DNA of 64,000 bases from Mesorhizobium jarvisii (GTDB lineage Bacteria > Pseudomonadota > Alphaproteobacteria > Rhizobiales > Rhizobiaceae), in contig NZ_QZXA01000005.1 of assembly GCF_003601985.1 (NCBI RefSeq), positions 1 through 64,000 of the forward strand, read 5' to 3'. This document shows, one piece after another, positions 1-9,371 of this stretch; position 1 is the first letter of the stretch; the number at the start of each line of letters is the position of its first letter. Position numbers and translations under genes: made by a program. The notes beneath the pieces were generated by a model. It did not search any database and had not been told where the DNA came from. It saw only the letters and a program-made list of their open reading frames with translations.

Positions 1-1
1 C

Positions 2-148
2 CATTCGGATGCGCTGATCGCTGGACTGCAGGACGCGCTGGTCGAGACATGGGACGCGCTCGGCATTCCCTACGGCTCGGCGGGACGGCCCTCGGTCGCC
101 AAAAGCGACCGGATCGTTCCGCTGCTGACGGCAACGTCGGGCGGCTGA
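2..148 (+). CDS. C-terminal end of an unrecognised protein (partial)
   Basis: An open frame enters from the left edge and stops at a TGA at 146-148, giving 48 residues that begin HSDALIAGLQDALVETWDAL and end in LLTATSGG. It has normal codon usage for the neighbourhood, so it is probably the tail of a real gene that begins outside the window. I do not recognise the family from this fragment. The next gene starts about 80 bases downstream in the same direction, so the two could be co-transcribed. Confidence 0.45.
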   Translation, partial: HSDALIAGLQDALVETWDALGIPYGSAGRPSVAKSDRIVPLLTATSGG

Positions 149-230
149 AATCGACGACGTCGAACTTTGGTCCAGCGCAATGCGCGAAGCTCCAATGGAG
201 GAGAAGGAACCACGTTCAAGGATCGCAGCC

Positions 231-659
231 ATGACACATTCTGTTTCGCACGCTTCAATCACACATGCCGCCGAGCAGGCCCAGCAATGGGTAAACGAGC
301 TCGCCAAGGATCTGGACTGGAACGAACAAAGCGCGTTCCGGCTGTTGAAGGCCGTCCTGCACACCTTGCGCGACTGGCTCTCGCCTGAAGAAATGGCCGA
401 TCTGTCCGCCCAGTTGCCGACGTTGATCAGAGGCATCTATTTCGAAGGGTGGAACCCGGCCGAACCGGCGTGGGAACGCAAGAAGCGCGACTTCGTCATT
501 TGCGTTCGCGACAGCTTTGGCTACGAGCCGGAGATCGACGTCGACAAGGCTATTGGTGCGGTGTTCCTACTTCTCGACCGTCACATTTCGCATGGCGAAA
601 TCGTCCAGGTCCGAAACTCGATGAAGAAGTCGCTGCGCCAACTCTGGCCGGAGGGATGA
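231..659 (+). CDS. DUF2267 family protein
   Basis: A 142-residue soluble protein with the DUF2267 pattern: a helical segment FRLLKAVLHTLRDWLSPEE near residue 40, then LSAQLPTLIRGIYFEGW, and a C-terminal helix ending in RQLWPEG. The family is uncharacterised and commonly sits among stress genes (phosphoribosyltransferase, BON, universal stress proteins), as it does here. I chose the ATG at 231 because an AAGGA lies about 7 bases upstream; an in-frame ATG at 180 would add 17 residues. The phosphoribosyltransferase gene starts 3 bases after the stop and shares its ribosome-binding region with this reading frame, so the pair is probably co-translated. Confidence 0.8.
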   Translation: MTHSVSHASITHAAEQAQQWVNELAKDLDWNEQSAFRLLKAVLHTLRDWLSPEEMADLSAQLPTLIRGIYFEGWNPAEPAWERKKRDFVICVRDSFGYEPEIDVDKAIGAVFLLLDRHISHGEIVQVRNSMKKSLRQLWPEG

Positions 660-662
660 GCG

Positions 663-1376
663 ATGTTTCGCGATCGGCAGGACGCTGGACAGAAGCTCGG
701 AGCCTCTTTGGAGGCGCTTCAGCTGAGGAATCCCATCGTGCTGGCCTTGCCACGCGGTGGCGTTCCCGTCGCCGCCGAGATTGCCAAGGTCTTGAAGGCA
801 CCGCTGGATCTGATGATCGTTCGAAAAGTCGGAGCACCTGGCAATCCGGAACTGGCGGTGGCCGCCATCGTGGACGGAGACCCGCCGGACGTCGTTCTTA
901 ACCGTGAGATCGTGGAGGCCTACGCTCTCGGCGACAGCGCATTACGTGTTTTGATCGCGCAGGAACGGCCGGAGTTGGAGCGGCGTCGGGAAATATTTCG
1001 CGGAAAAGAGCTGCCCCAGTCGGTGGCCGGCAAAACCGCGATTGTCGTTGACGACGGAGCGGCGACCGGAACGACGATGAAAGTGGCCATCCGGGCGTTG
1101 AAGCGACGGTCGCCGCGACAGATCGTCGTCGCACTTCCTGTCGCGCCGCCGGAGACCGTGGAAGAGCTGGCGCAGGAAGCAGATTTGACGATCTGTCTCA
1201 TTCAGCCTGCCCGATTTCGAGCGCTCGGCTATTATTATGGCAGCTTTCCGCAGCTCTCCGACAGCGAGGTCCTTGAGATGATGGCTATGGCGCGCGAGGA
1301 TCGGCGCCATGTTGCCGAAAGAAGACACTCCGGCGCAAACGCCGCGGGCAAATCGCGGCACAAAGCCGGCACTTAG
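663..1376 (+). CDS. Phosphoribosyltransferase family protein
   Basis: A 237-residue type I PRTase-fold protein. The PRPP-binding loop is visible as AIVVDDGAATGTTM around residue 120, and an N-terminal ALPRGGVPVAAEIA precedes DLMIVRKVGAPGNPE, the usual arrangement of the stand-alone PRTases found in bacterial stress clusters. The substrate of this subgroup is not established, so I do not assign nucleotide salvage. A GGAGGG overlapping the end of the DUF2267 gene serves as ribosome-binding site. The C-terminus is basic (HVAERRHSGANAAGKSRHK), beyond the conserved core. Confidence 0.82.
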   Translation: MFRDRQDAGQKLGASLEALQLRNPIVLALPRGGVPVAAEIAKVLKAPLDLMIVRKVGAPGNPELAVAAIVDGDPPDVVLNREIVEAYALGDSALRVLIAQERPELERRREIFRGKELPQSVAGKTAIVVDDGAATGTTMKVAIRALKRRSPRQIVVALPVAPPETVEELAQEADLTICLIQPARFRALGYYYGSFPQLSDSEVLEMMAMAREDRRHVAERRHSGANAAGKSRHKAGT

Positions 1377-1387
1377 GAGTTATACCG

Positions 1388-1837
1388 ATGCAGATCCGCA
1401 CGCTTTCGACTCTGGAATGCACGAAAATGCTGACGGCCAATCGCGTCGGCCGCCTTGCCTGCGCGAAGGACGGGCAACCCTATACCGTGCCCTTCTACTA
1501 CGCCCATGCCGACAACCACCTCTATGCCTTTTCCATGCCGGGCAAGAAGATCGACTGGATGCGCGCCAATCCGCTCGTGTCCGTGCAGGTCGACGAACAT
1601 GGCGCTGCCCGAGGTTGGAAGAGCGTCATCGTCAATGGCAGGTATGAGGAACTTCCGGACCGGATCGGTCACAAGGTGCAACTTGATCACGCATGGTCAT
1701 TGCTGAGCAGGCACACCGACTGGTGGGAGCCTGGCGCGCTCAAGCCGGCTACGTCCTCGGTCGCCGAACATCTCCCGCATGTGTTCTTCAGGATATTCAT
1801 CGTGGAAGTCTCGGGCCGTGAGGCGATGGAGGCTTGA
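1388..1837 (+). CDS. Pyridoxamine 5'-phosphate oxidase-fold flavoprotein
   Basis: A 149-residue protein of the PPOX-related FMN-binding split-barrel family. It begins with a typical LSTLECTKMLTANRVGRLAC, followed by QPYTVPFYYAHADNHLYAFS and a conserved GKKIDWMRANPLVSVQVDE. These small flavin or F420 split-barrel proteins are not true PdxH enzymes, and their substrates are mostly unknown. The gene sits 11 bases after the phosphoribosyltransferase gene with an AGGAG ribosome-binding site, so DUF2267, PRTase and PPOX probably form one unit. No FixK-type box was seen within the window upstream of the unit. Confidence 0.82.
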   Translation: MQIRTLSTLECTKMLTANRVGRLACAKDGQPYTVPFYYAHADNHLYAFSMPGKKIDWMRANPLVSVQVDEHGAARGWKSVIVNGRYEELPDRIGHKVQLDHAWSLLSRHTDWWEPGALKPATSSVAEHLPHVFFRIFIVEVSGREAMEA

Positions 1838-1930
1838 CTTGGCGCGGCGCGCATGGCGGAAAGCAGGCTGTATGACTGCTGGTCGACACCGGCCGGATGC
1901 ATCCGCAATCCGGCCAAGGGCATGCCCACC

Positions 1931-3175
1931 ATGGACTCTCTCATAGTCCAACTTGGCGTCGCTTTGGCGATCGGGTTGCTCGTCGGCCTGGAGCGCGGCT
2001 GGCAGGAGCGCGACGCGCCGGCTCATAGCCGCACGGCGGGTATTCGGACATTCGGCATTGCGGGACTTCTCGGCGGCATTATCGCGGCGTTGGCCGAAGC
2101 GCTCAATGCGATTTCCGTCTTGATTGCCGGCTTCCTCGCCTTCGCCGGGATCTTCGCTTGGTACAAGGCACGCGAAGCCGCGCACGATGAGGATTTCAGT
2201 GTCACGACCGTTATCGCGGGCCTGGCTGTGTTTGCCCTTGGCGCGCTCTGCGTGGCCGGCGATTTTCGCGTGGCCGCCGCGGGCGGCACGGCGCTGGCGA
2301 CGTTACTCGCCAGCCGCGAAATCCTGCATGGGCTTTTGAAACGCCTGACCTGGATCGAGCTTCGCTCGGCATTGGTCCTGGCGGTGATGACCGCCATAAT
2401 CCTGCCCCTGCTGCCGAACCGCACGTTTGACCCATGGGAAGGCTTCAACCCGCGGGAGATCTGGCTCCTGACGGTGCTGATGGCCTCAATTTCGTTCGCT
2501 GGTTACGTCGCCGTACGTGTCCTCGGAAACGCCCGCGGTTTGATTGTGAGCGCGCTTGCCGGTGCAGTCGTGTCATCAACTGCCGTCACCTTGTCACTGG
2601 CTCGTACTGCCAGCGCGTCGAACAATTCCTTGTCCCTGTCAGGCGCGGCCTCGCTGGCCGCGATGGTCTCGATCCTGCGTGTCTGCCTCGTGGTTCTGAT
2701 ACTGGCCCCGGGCGTGACCGCGTTCATCGCCTTACCCGCGCTCGCCGCGGCGCTGACATTCGGCGTCTGCGGAGCAATCGCATTGGCAATCCCTGGGCAA
2801 AAACCGGAAAGCCCTGGCGCGACGCGCAATCCATTCGAACTGATGCCGTTGCTGATCTTTGCACTCCTGTTCGCATTCGCCTCGACAGCGAGCGCCGCGT
2901 TGGCACTCCAATTCAAGGAACAGGGCCTGCTGGCGAGTTCCGCGATCGCGGGTGCATTTGATGTCGATGCCTCGGTGCTCAGCGCCTTGCGGCTGGCCAA
3001 GCACTCGATTTCCATCGAAACCATCGGGCAAGCCGTGCTGACGGCGCTGATGGCGAACGCCATTGGACGCCTGTGCCTGGCGATGTCCGCAGGGCCGGTG
3101 AAATTCTGGCTACCGCTGGCCGGCATGACCTTGACCGCTGCGACTGCGGGCTATTGCACCATGCGGTTCCTCTAG
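1931..3175 (+). CDS. MgtC/SapB and DUF4010 membrane protein
   Basis: A polytopic inner-membrane protein of about 414 residues. The N-terminus carries the MgtC/SapB signature LAIGLLVGLERGWQERD and RTFGIAGLLGG; the C-terminal two-thirds are hydrophobic helices of the DUF4010 type. Family members are proposed to act in cation or stress homeostasis, but the transported substrate, if any, is unknown. The frame is open from 1853, but I chose the ATG at 1931 because it places an AAGGG about 10 bases upstream and starts directly at the first membrane segment; 1922 is an alternative. It is followed by a 112-base gap holding the FixK-type box of the arc operon. Confidence 0.8.
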   Translation: MDSLIVQLGVALAIGLLVGLERGWQERDAPAHSRTAGIRTFGIAGLLGGIIAALAEALNAISVLIAGFLAFAGIFAWYKAREAAHDEDFSVTTVIAGLAVFALGALCVAGDFRVAAAGGTALATLLASREILHGLLKRLTWIELRSALVLAVMTAIILPLLPNRTFDPWEGFNPREIWLLTVLMASISFAGYVAVRVLGNARGLIVSALAGAVVSSTAVTLSLARTASASNNSLSLSGAASLAAMVSILRVCLVVLILAPGVTAFIALPALAAALTFGVCGAIALAIPGQKPESPGATRNPFELMPLLIFALLFAFASTASAALALQFKEQGLLASSAIAGAFDVDASVLSALRLAKHSISIETIGQAVLTALMANAIGRLCLAMSAGPVKFWLPLAGMTLTAATAGYCTMRFL

Positions 3176-3214
3176 GGGGCGCGATTTGCGGTCGGCTCCG
3201 GGGCCAATCCAGAT

Positions 3215-3228
3215 TTGACCGGCGTCAA
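3215..3228. promoter_or_regulatory. FixK/FNR-type box upstream of arcD
   Basis: TTGACCGGCGTCAA matches the FixK/FNR pattern TTGAY-N4-RTCAA with a symmetric variant half-site. Its centre is about 66 bp upstream of the arcD start, the same distance seen for most other boxes in this island. It is the only such box near the arc operon, so it probably makes the whole operon low-oxygen inducible. Confidence 0.65.
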
Positions 3229-3287
3229 GGCTGCCAGGCCCCATTCCTGTTGAACTGCTCCTATCATTCCAAAGGTGGGAGGGCCTC

Positions 3288-4757
3288 ATGGCCACAACAG
3301 ACCTCGATATCCCTATGCGGGAAGAATCTGCCAGTCCGGCCACGACCAAGCTGCGACTGGGATCGCTAACCGCGCTCGTCATCGGCTCGATGGTAGGCTC
3401 GGGTGTGTTCAGCCTGCCCCAGAATATGGCGGCCGGCGCTGGTCCGCTTGCTATCCTGATCGGCTGGACCGTCACGGCCGCCGGCATGCTCGCGCTGGTA
3501 TTCGTCTACCAGTCGCTGGCGGTGCGTCGGCCCGAACTCGATGCCGGCCCATACGCCTATGCCAAAGCCGGCTTCGGCCCCTTCATCGGCTTCAACAGCG
3601 CCTGGGGCTATTGGATCAGCGCATGGGTCGGCAATGTGTCCTACGCGGTAATCGTCTTCAGCGCGCTGTCCTATTTCTTCCCCGCTTTCGGTGACGGGAA
3701 TACCTGGCAGGCGGTGCTCGGCGCATCGATCCTTTTGTGGATCATTCATTTCCTCGTTCTTGCAGGCATTCGCCAGGCTGCGATCGTCAACACTGTCGTG
3801 ACCATCGCCAAGATTGCTCCTGTCGTCCTCTTTGTCGGCGTCGTCGCGGTAGCCTTCAAGCTCAGTGTCTGGTCGCTCGACTTCACAGGGCTCGGCAACG
3901 CCTCTCTCGGTACGATCGCCGCTCAGGTGAAGAGCACGATGCTGGTGACGCTGTGGGTCTTCATCGGCATCGAGGGCGCCAGCGTGTTCTCAGCACGCGC
4001 AGAGCGCCGCAAGGACATCGCGACTGCGACGGTGCTCGGCTTCTTCACGTGTCTCGCGCTTTATGCGCTGGTATCGCTGCTTTCGCTCGGCATCCTCAGC
4101 CAACCCGAGTTGGCCGCCCTGAAGAACCCTTCGATGGCGGGCGTGCTGGAAGCGGTTGTCGGGCCCTGGGGCGCCGTGCTCATCAATCTTGCGCTGGTCG
4201 TCTCGGTCGTCGGCGCGTTCCTGAGCTGGACCCTGCTTGCCGCCGAGATTCCGCATGTCGCCGGCAAGGACGGTACAATGCCGAAATTCTTCGGCCATGA
4301 GAGCGAACGCGGCGTTCCCTCGACCTCCCTGCTGATCACCAACCTGCTTGTCCAGGCCTTCCTGGTGATCACACTCTTTGCCCAGAGCACCTACCAGGCG
4401 CTTTTCTACATCGCCTCGGCGGCAATTCTCGTCCCCTACATCTTCTCGGGCGCCTTTGCCGCCAAGTTGGCATTGACTGGGGAAAGCTATCAAAGCGGCG
4501 AAAGCCGAACGGGACCGCTCGTTGCCGGCGTTCTGGCCACTATCTACGGCCTGTGGCTCGTCTATGCCGCGGGACCGGCGTATCTGTTCATGTGCGCCAT
4601 CCTCTATGCGCCGGGCATCATCTTCTACGTCTGGGCCCGTCGCGAGGCCAATCAGCGTGCCTTCCACCCGGTGGAGGCCGTCATCGCAGTCGCGCTCGTC
4701 GCTGTCGCAATCCTTGCCGTCTACGAGATGTGGACCGGCGCCGTCAGCGCGCTTTGA
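3288..4757 (+). CDS. arcD: Arginine/ornithine antiporter (APC family)
   Basis: A 489-residue, roughly 12-helix transporter of the amino acid-polyamine-organocation superfamily. The N-terminal [19 protein letters not shown] is the consensus first helix of basic amino acid antiporters, and [17 protein letters not shown] is the characteristic helix 6 region. Exchange of external arginine for internal ornithine is inferred from family and context: it is the first gene of an arcD-arcA-arcB-arcC operon, with 10 bases to arcA. The ribosome-binding site is GGGAGGG before the ATG. The gene order and the FixK-type box 66 bp upstream suggest energy generation from arginine when oxygen is short. Confidence 0.88.
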   Translation: MATTDLDIPMREESASPATTKLRLGSLTALVIGSMVGSGVFSLPQNMAAGAGPLAILIGWTVTAAGMLALVFVYQSLAVRRPELDAGPYAYAKAGFGPFIGFNSAWGYWISAWVGNVSYAVIVFSALSYFFPAFGDGNTWQAVLGASILLWIIHFLVLAGIRQAAIVNTVVTIAKIAPVVLFVGVVAVAFKLSVWSLDFTGLGNASLGTIAAQVKSTMLVTLWVFIGIEGASVFSARAERRKDIATATVLGFFTCLALYALVSLLSLGILSQPELAALKNPSMAGVLEAVVGPWGAVLINLALVVSVVGAFLSWTLLAAEIPHVAGKDGTMPKFFGHESERGVPSTSLLITNLLVQAFLVITLFAQSTYQALFYIASAAILVPYIFSGAFAAKLALTGESYQSGESRTGPLVAGVLATIYGLWLVYAAGPAYLFMCAILYAPGIIFYVWARREANQRAFHPVEAVIAVALVAVAILAVYEMWTGAVSAL

Positions 4758-4767
4758 GAGCCGTCCC

Positions 4768-5982
4768 ATGGCAAATCTGGGGGTTCATTCGGAAGTCGGT
4801 CGCCTGCGCGAGGTGATGGTCCACAGGCCGGATCTCAGCCTGCGCAGGCTGACGCCGGACAACTGCAAGTCGCTGCTGTTCGACGACGTGCTGTGGGTGA
4901 AGCGGGCGCGCCAGGAGCATGACGTCTTCGTCGATGCCTTGCGTGAGCGCGGCGTGGCGGTGCATTCGTTCGGCGAGCTCCTCGCCGAGACGATGGGCAT
5001 CGGCAAGGCCCGCGACTGGCTTCTCGATCGCCGGGTGCATGCCGGCGTGGTCGGCCTCGACATGGTCGACGAGATGCGGGGCTGGCTGGACGAGATGTCG
5101 GCCGGCCTGCTGGCAACCTGTCTGATAGGCGGCATCGCTCGCGCCGAGCTGCCGTTCGAGCCCAAGGGTTTGACTGGAAGAACGCTGGCGCCTCAGGACT
5201 TCGTCCTGCCGCCATTGCCCAACCAGCTCTTCACCCGCGACAGCTCCTGCTGGATCTACCGCTCTGTCTCCGTGAATGCCATGTACTGGCCTGCCAGGCG
5301 ACCGGAAGCGGCCAATGTCGAGGCGGTCTACCGCTTCCACCCGCATTTCCGGGACAGCGGCATTCCGTTCGTATCGCCCCAGGCAGGAACAGGTATCAGC
5401 CTGGAAGGCGGCGACGTCATGCCCGTCGGCGGGGGCGTCGTTCTCGTCGGGATGGGAGAGCGCACCACCCCGCAGGCGGTCGGTGATCTGGCCCGCAGTC
5501 TGTTCGCAGCCGGCGAAGCCACGCATGTCATCGCGGCGCTGATGCCGCGCGACCGCTCCTTCATGCATCTCGACACCGTATTCACCTTCTGCGACCGGGA
5601 CCTTGCCACCATGTATCCGCCCGTGGTCGACAGGCTGCGCACCTTCTCGATCCGGCCCGGAGACGGCGATGCGGCGGTCGAGGTCAGGGAAGAGAACGCC
5701 CCCTTCACAAAGGTTGTGGCGGAAGCGCTCGGCCTGAAATCGCTGCGCATCATCGCCACCGGCGGCGACCGCTACGAGGCCGAGCGTGAGCAGTGGGACG
5801 ACGGCAACAACGTCGTCGCGGTCGAGCCGGGCGTCGTCATCGGCTACGACCGCAATGTCTACACCAACACGCTTCTGCGGCGCGCGGGTATCGAGGTGAT
5901 CACCGTCGAGGGTGCCGAACTCAGCCGCGGCCGCGGCGGCGGTCATTGCATGACCTGCCCCATTGCACGCGACCCGATCTGA
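4768..5982 (+). CDS. arcA: Arginine deiminase
   Basis: A 404-residue cytosolic enzyme that hydrolyses arginine to citrulline and ammonia, the first step of the deiminase pathway. The N-terminal [17 protein letters not shown], the [14 protein letters not shown] substrate-binding segment, the [11 protein letters not shown] histidine region and the terminal [15 protein letters not shown] are all present. The catalytic nucleophile is Cys394 in the last motif, close to the C-terminus as is normal. Length fits the family. The frame is open further upstream inside arcD, but the ATG at 4768 gives the canonical N-terminus. arcB starts 12 bases downstream. Confidence 0.95.
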   Translation: MANLGVHSEVGRLREVMVHRPDLSLRRLTPDNCKSLLFDDVLWVKRARQEHDVFVDALRERGVAVHSFGELLAETMGIGKARDWLLDRRVHAGVVGLDMVDEMRGWLDEMSAGLLATCLIGGIARAELPFEPKGLTGRTLAPQDFVLPPLPNQLFTRDSSCWIYRSVSVNAMYWPARRPEAANVEAVYRFHPHFRDSGIPFVSPQAGTGISLEGGDVMPVGGGVVLVGMGERTTPQAVGDLARSLFAAGEATHVIAALMPRDRSFMHLDTVFTFCDRDLATMYPPVVDRLRTFSIRPGDGDAAVEVREENAPFTKVVAEALGLKSLRIIATGGDRYEAEREQWDDGNNVVAVEPGVVIGYDRNVYTNTLLRRAGIEVITVEGAELSRGRGGGHCMTCPIARDPI

Positions 5983-5993
5983 AAGGATATCCA

Positions 5994-6995
5994 ATGTCGA
6001 TCAACCTGCATGGCCGCTCGGTGCTTTCACTGGATGACCTTTCGGCCGAAGAAATCCGCTTCCTTCTGAAGTTGGCCGCCGATCTGAAGGCCGCCAAGCA
6101 GGCTGGGCATGAGATACCGCGCCTGGTTCGCAAGAACATCGCCCTCATCTTCGAAAAGGACTCGACGCGCACACGAACCGGCTTCGAGGTGGCGGCCTAT
6201 GATCAGGGTGCCCACGTCACCTATTTCGGTCCGTCCGGTAGCCATATCGGGCACAAGGAATCCATGAAGGACACCGCCCGCGTGCTCGGGCGGATGTATG
6301 ACGCCATCGAGTATCGCGGCTTTGCCCAGCACCAGGCCGAAATGCTGGCGGCGCACGCCGGCGTGCCCGTCTACAACGGCCTGACCGACGAAGCGCACCC
6401 GACGCAAATCCTCGCCGATTTCATGACGATGCGCGAGTTCACGCACAAGCATCTGTCGGACATGACCGTCGCTTTCGTCGGCGAGGGACGCGACAATGTC
6501 GCCCTTTCGCTGGCATTGGGAGCCGCCAAGGTCGGCATCGATATGCGCATCGCCTCGCCGAAGGAGCTCTGGCCCGACCAGGAATTCCGTGACCATGTCA
6601 AGGAACTCGCCGAGCGCAGCGGGGGCCGCTTCCGGCTCGATGAAGACATGAAGGGCTGCGTCCAGGATGCCGACTTCATCTACACCGACGTCTGGATGTC
6701 GATGGGCGAGGACAAGTCCGGCTGGCCGGAGCGCATCCGTCTTCTGACGCCCTACCGGGTGACGAAGGAAATGATGGCGGCCAGCGGCAATCCGCATGTG
6801 AAATTCATGCATTGCCTGCCGGCATTCCACGACACCGAGACCGAAGTCGGCGCCTATATCGCGCGCGAATTCGGCATCGACTGCATGGAGGTGACCGACG
6901 AGGTGTTCGAGTCCGGTGCCTCGATCGTCTTCGACCAGGCGGAGAACCGCATGCACACGATCAAGGCGTTGCTCGTCGCCACGATCGGCAACTGA
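5994..6995 (+). CDS. arcB: Ornithine carbamoyltransferase, catabolic
   Basis: A 333-residue enzyme that splits citrulline with phosphate into ornithine and carbamoyl phosphate. The carbamoyl-phosphate loop is seen as [17 protein letters not shown] near residue 55, and the ornithine/catalytic motif HCLPAFHD lies near residue 270. The length and the unusually intact DxxxSMGE region agree with long catabolic enzymes, but the catabolic role is mainly inferred from its position between arcA and arcC. The ATG at 5994 has an AAAGGA about 7 bases upstream; carbamate kinase starts 1 base after the stop. Confidence 0.94.
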   Translation: MSINLHGRSVLSLDDLSAEEIRFLLKLAADLKAAKQAGHEIPRLVRKNIALIFEKDSTRTRTGFEVAAYDQGAHVTYFGPSGSHIGHKESMKDTARVLGRMYDAIEYRGFAQHQAEMLAAHAGVPVYNGLTDEAHPTQILADFMTMREFTHKHLSDMTVAFVGEGRDNVALSLALGAAKVGIDMRIASPKELWPDQEFRDHVKELAERSGGRFRLDEDMKGCVQDADFIYTDVWMSMGEDKSGWPERIRLLTPYRVTKEMMAASGNPHVKFMHCLPAFHDTETEVGAYIAREFGIDCMEVTDEVFESGASIVFDQAENRMHTIKALLVATIGN

Positions 6996-6996
6996 G

Positions 6997-7899
6997 ATGC
7001 TGATCGTTGCAGCGCTCGGCGGGAACGCGCTGTTGCGGCGCGGCGAACCGATGACCGCCGAAAATCAGCGCAAGAACGTGAAGCGTGCCGCCTCCGCCCT
7101 GGCCGCACTGATTGACGAGGGCCATTCGCTCGTGATCACGCATGGCAACGGTCCGCAGGTCGGCCTGCTTGCGCTCCAGTCGGCGGCCTCGCCTGGCGGC
7201 GCGTTCCCGCTCGATGTTCTCGGCGCGGAGAGCGCCGGCATGATCGGCTACATGATCGAACAGGAACTCGCCAACCTCGCCTCTCACAGACTTTACGCTA
7301 CACTGCTGACACAGGTGAAAGTCGACCCGTACGACCCTGCATTTTCCAGTCCGACAAAGCCGATCGGCCCGGTCTATGACGAAGCGACAGCGCGGCACCT
7401 CGCAGCAGAGCGCGGCTGGTGCATAGCGCCCGATGGCGATAAATGGCGCCGGGTCGTGCCCTCGCCCCGCCCGATCGAGATTCTGGAGGCATCCGTCATC
7501 TCCTTCCTCGTCGACCATGGCGTCATCGTCGTCTGCACGGGCGGCGGCGGCGTGCCCGTTGTCGCGCGCGACGATGGCGCTATGGTCGGCGTCGAAGCCG
7601 TCATCGACAAGGACCTAGCCAGCTCGCTGCTGGCGCGCCAGTTGAAGGCCGATATGCTGCTGATGCTCACGGATGTCGATGCGGTCTATGTGGGCTACGG
7701 CACGCCGGATGCCCGCGCACTGCGCAATGTCGGAGCAACTGAACTTTCGGGAAAGGATTTCCCCGCCGGCTCGATGGGACCCAAGATCGGTGCGGCAATC
7801 GAGTTCGTCCAGGCGACGGGCAATCCCTCGGCGATCGGCCGGCTCGAGGACGCGGCGGAGATCGTCAAGCGGCGTCAGGGCACCTGGTTCGAGCCCTAG
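6997..7899 (+). CDS. arcC: Carbamate kinase
   Basis: A 300-residue amino-acid-kinase-fold enzyme that transfers phosphate from carbamoyl phosphate to ADP, the ATP-producing step of the pathway. Diagnostic segments are [15 protein letters not shown] at the N-terminus, [15 protein letters not shown] around residue 50, [10 protein letters not shown] around residue 180, and the [10 protein letters not shown] and [11 protein letters not shown] blocks after it. It ends with a conserved [13 protein letters not shown] segment. The start codon nearly abuts the arcB stop, indicating translational coupling. It completes a four-gene operon of the order transporter, deiminase, transferase, kinase. Confidence 0.94.
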   Translation: MLIVAALGGNALLRRGEPMTAENQRKNVKRAASALAALIDEGHSLVITHGNGPQVGLLALQSAASPGGAFPLDVLGAESAGMIGYMIEQELANLASHRLYATLLTQVKVDPYDPAFSSPTKPIGPVYDEATARHLAAERGWCIAPDGDKWRRVVPSPRPIEILEASVISFLVDHGVIVVCTGGGGVPVVARDDGAMVGVEAVIDKDLASSLLARQLKADMLLMLTDVDAVYVGYGTPDARALRNVGATELSGKDFPAGSMGPKIGAAIEFVQATGNPSAIGRLEDAAEIVKRRQGTWFEP

Positions 7900-7910
7900 C
7901 CTCGCCGGGC

Positions 7911-8420
7911 TCAGGAAATCTTGGCTACTCCGACAACGTAGTTCTTGCCGTACGCCGCGGCGCATTTCGGGCAGGTCGTGTAGAAGAAATACACGTCGCT
8001 GGCCTTGGGGTTGCGTTGGCGCGCGAGTTCAAGCATTTCCTCGTGCCAGCCCCTTACCTGCTCGAACGCCCCCTCGAACAATTTGGTGACGAAGTCGCCT
8101 GTCAGCCTGGTCATTTCCTCCTCGGGCACGGCTTTCGAAACCGAGAAAAGATGCTCGCTCGTCCACGGCGAGAGATCGCGGCTTAGGACAATGTATTGAC
8201 CTTCGGCAGAAGCGCCGGCGCCGTCGATATGCTCGCTGACACGGGCAAAGACGCTGCCCATGTTCACTGGAACATGCAGGACGCTATGGGTTGTCGCCCT
8301 CACGAACGGCTTGTCTTTGAAGTGCAACTCCTGATCGTCCCAGCCGCCCGGGTTGAATTTGGGGCAGCAACCCGTGGTGTTCACGCTGGCATCGTAATGC
8401 GGTGTTTCGTTGGTGCGCAT
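7911..8420 (-). CDS. Conserved protein with CxxC pair, function unknown
   Basis: A 169-residue soluble protein that I cannot assign to a named family. It has an early VNTTGCCPKFNPGGWDDQEL, a middle HVPVNMGSVFARVSEHIDGA and a C-terminal TTCPKCAAAYGKNYVVGVAK, so four cysteines could bind a metal or form disulfides. The start is well supported: GGGAGA lies 6 bases before the ATG. A perfect FixK-type palindrome is centred 56 bp upstream (8470-8483), so the gene is probably part of the low-oxygen regulon. It is convergent with arcC, with only 11 bases between the stops. Confidence 0.75.
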   Translation of the reverse strand: MRTNETPHYDASVNTTGCCPKFNPGGWDDQELHFKDKPFVRATTHSVLHVPVNMGSVFARVSEHIDGAGASAEGQYIVLSRDLSPWTSEHLFSVSKAVPEEEMTRLTGDFVTKLFEGAFEQVRGWHEEMLELARQRNPKASDVYFFYTTCPKCAAAYGKNYVVGVAKIS

Positions 8421-8469
8421 AGTGGTCTCCCGATGCGCGACAAAAGATCAGCCGAGCGCCCGAACGTCA

Positions 8470-8483
8470 TTGATCACGATCAA
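8470..8483. promoter_or_regulatory. FixK/FNR-type box (perfect palindrome)
   Basis: TTGATCACGATCAA is an exact TTGAT-N4-ATCAA site. Its centre is 56 bp upstream of the minus-strand gene at 7911-8420. A second exact site starts 17 bases further right, apparently serving the opposite gene. Confidence 0.75.
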
Positions 8484-8500
8484 CGCCGCCAGATCTGCAA

Positions 8501-8514
8501 TTGATGCGCATCAA
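8501..8514. promoter_or_regulatory. FixK/FNR-type box (perfect palindrome)
   Basis: TTGATGCGCATCAA is a second exact TTGAT-N4-ATCAA site in the same divergent intergenic region. Its centre is 123 bp upstream of the small plus-strand gene at 8631, further than most boxes here. Confidence 0.7.
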
Positions 8515-8630
8515 TGCCAGTCCGCGGCGGCCCGGCTAAACAGATTGACCATGTTGATATGGTCAGCGCGAAAGACGCTGAAAGGGCAGATCGCGATTGG
8601 CAGATCGCGCTGGTACGACAGGAGTTCAGG

Positions 8631-8822
8631 ATGGCAAAGAGAACCGAAAAGATAGAGATTGGCATGGACCTCGCCGCAAGATGTCGCGTTACCGACTCCT
8701 GGCAAGACGATTTCGGGGACCAATGGGTCAAGGTGCTCATCGAGGGCCATGACGTCCCGTTGACGTTGAAGGCGGCCCACTTCTATCCCTTTGACGATCA
8801 CGACGTTGCGCATACATTCTGA
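8631..8822 (+). CDS. Small protein of unknown function
   Basis: A 63-residue soluble, acidic protein starting MAKRTEKIEIGMDLAARCRV and ending PFDDHDVAHTF. I do not recognise a family. An AGGAG plus AGG stretch precedes the ATG at 8631. The open frame extends up to 8514, but the longer N-terminus would overlap the FixK-type box and looks non-coding. The competing minus-strand frame over the same bases looks like a shadow. It stands opposite the CxxC protein, each with its own operator. Confidence 0.55.
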   Translation: MAKRTEKIEIGMDLAARCRVTDSWQDDFGDQWVKVLIEGHDVPLTLKAAHFYPFDDHDVAHTF

Positions 8823-8894
8823 GGAATCCTCGAGAACAAGCCCCTCGGATTGCCAGGACTGGTTTTCGGATTTCAGTCGAACGCGGCAGCCAAA

Positions 8895-9227
8895 TCAACG
8901 GTCAAGCGTCCGGATGTAGGCGACGATCGCCCCGATCTGCTGGGGATCGGCGACAAACTCCGGCATGTCCGGGTGACCAGTCGAGATCCCCTCCGCCAGC
9001 GCCTCCTCCAAGTCTTCGATCGGGTAGCGCAGATGCAGCATGCGAAAAGGCGGTGCGTCCGGATGTGAGCTGACGCCAGTCCGACCGACTGCATGGCACC
9101 GTGCGCAGTTCGCTTCCACTATCCTCCGGCCATGGGAAACCTGGAGATTGTCGTTTGCCCAAGCTGCCGGCGTACCCGCGAGCATGGGCGCAACGATGAA
9201 AATCTTCAACAGCGTTTTGCGTTTCAT
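8895..9227 (-). CDS. Single-haem cytochrome c, class I
   Basis: A 110-residue exported protein. Residues 1-24 are a signal peptide (MKRKTLLKIFIVAPMLAGTP, cleaved near AWA). The haem site is ANCARCHAVG, and the sixth ligand is probably the methionine in HPDMPEFV. The fold is a short class I cytochrome c, so it should be a periplasmic electron carrier or a subunit of a small redox complex. The frame continues upstream to 9275 but the ATG at 9227 starts the signal peptide properly. A near-consensus FixK-type box lies 41 bp upstream of this start. Confidence 0.82.
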   Translation of the reverse strand: MKRKTLLKIFIVAPMLAGTPAAWANDNLQVSHGRRIVEANCARCHAVGRTGVSSHPDAPPFRMLHLRYPIEDLEEALAEGISTGHPDMPEFVADPQQIGAIVAYIRTLDR

Positions 9228-9261
9228 AGTCGTCGCATACAGCATCAAGATATGCAGCGCC

Positions 9262-9275
9262 TTGACTTGGCTCAA
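9262..9275. promoter_or_regulatory. FixK/FNR-type box upstream of cytochrome c
   Basis: TTGACTTGGCTCAA matches TTGAY-N4-NTCAA with one weak position. Its centre is 41 bp upstream of the cytochrome start on the minus strand, a distance compatible with an activator site just upstream of the -35 region. Confidence 0.5.
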
Positions 9276-9371
9276 ACGCCAATGAGCGCTTCCTCCACGA
9301 TACGCAGACGACTGATCGGAACCTCAGTTCGTCCAGCTATCGATTTCGCCTTCTTGTTTGATTGCAACACT

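Noticed and set aside
2434..3126. Long overlapping frames on both strands inside the MgtC-like gene and similar frames throughout
   Set aside because: These arise from the high GC third-position bias; the chosen frames have family motifs and ribosome-binding sites, and the others do not.
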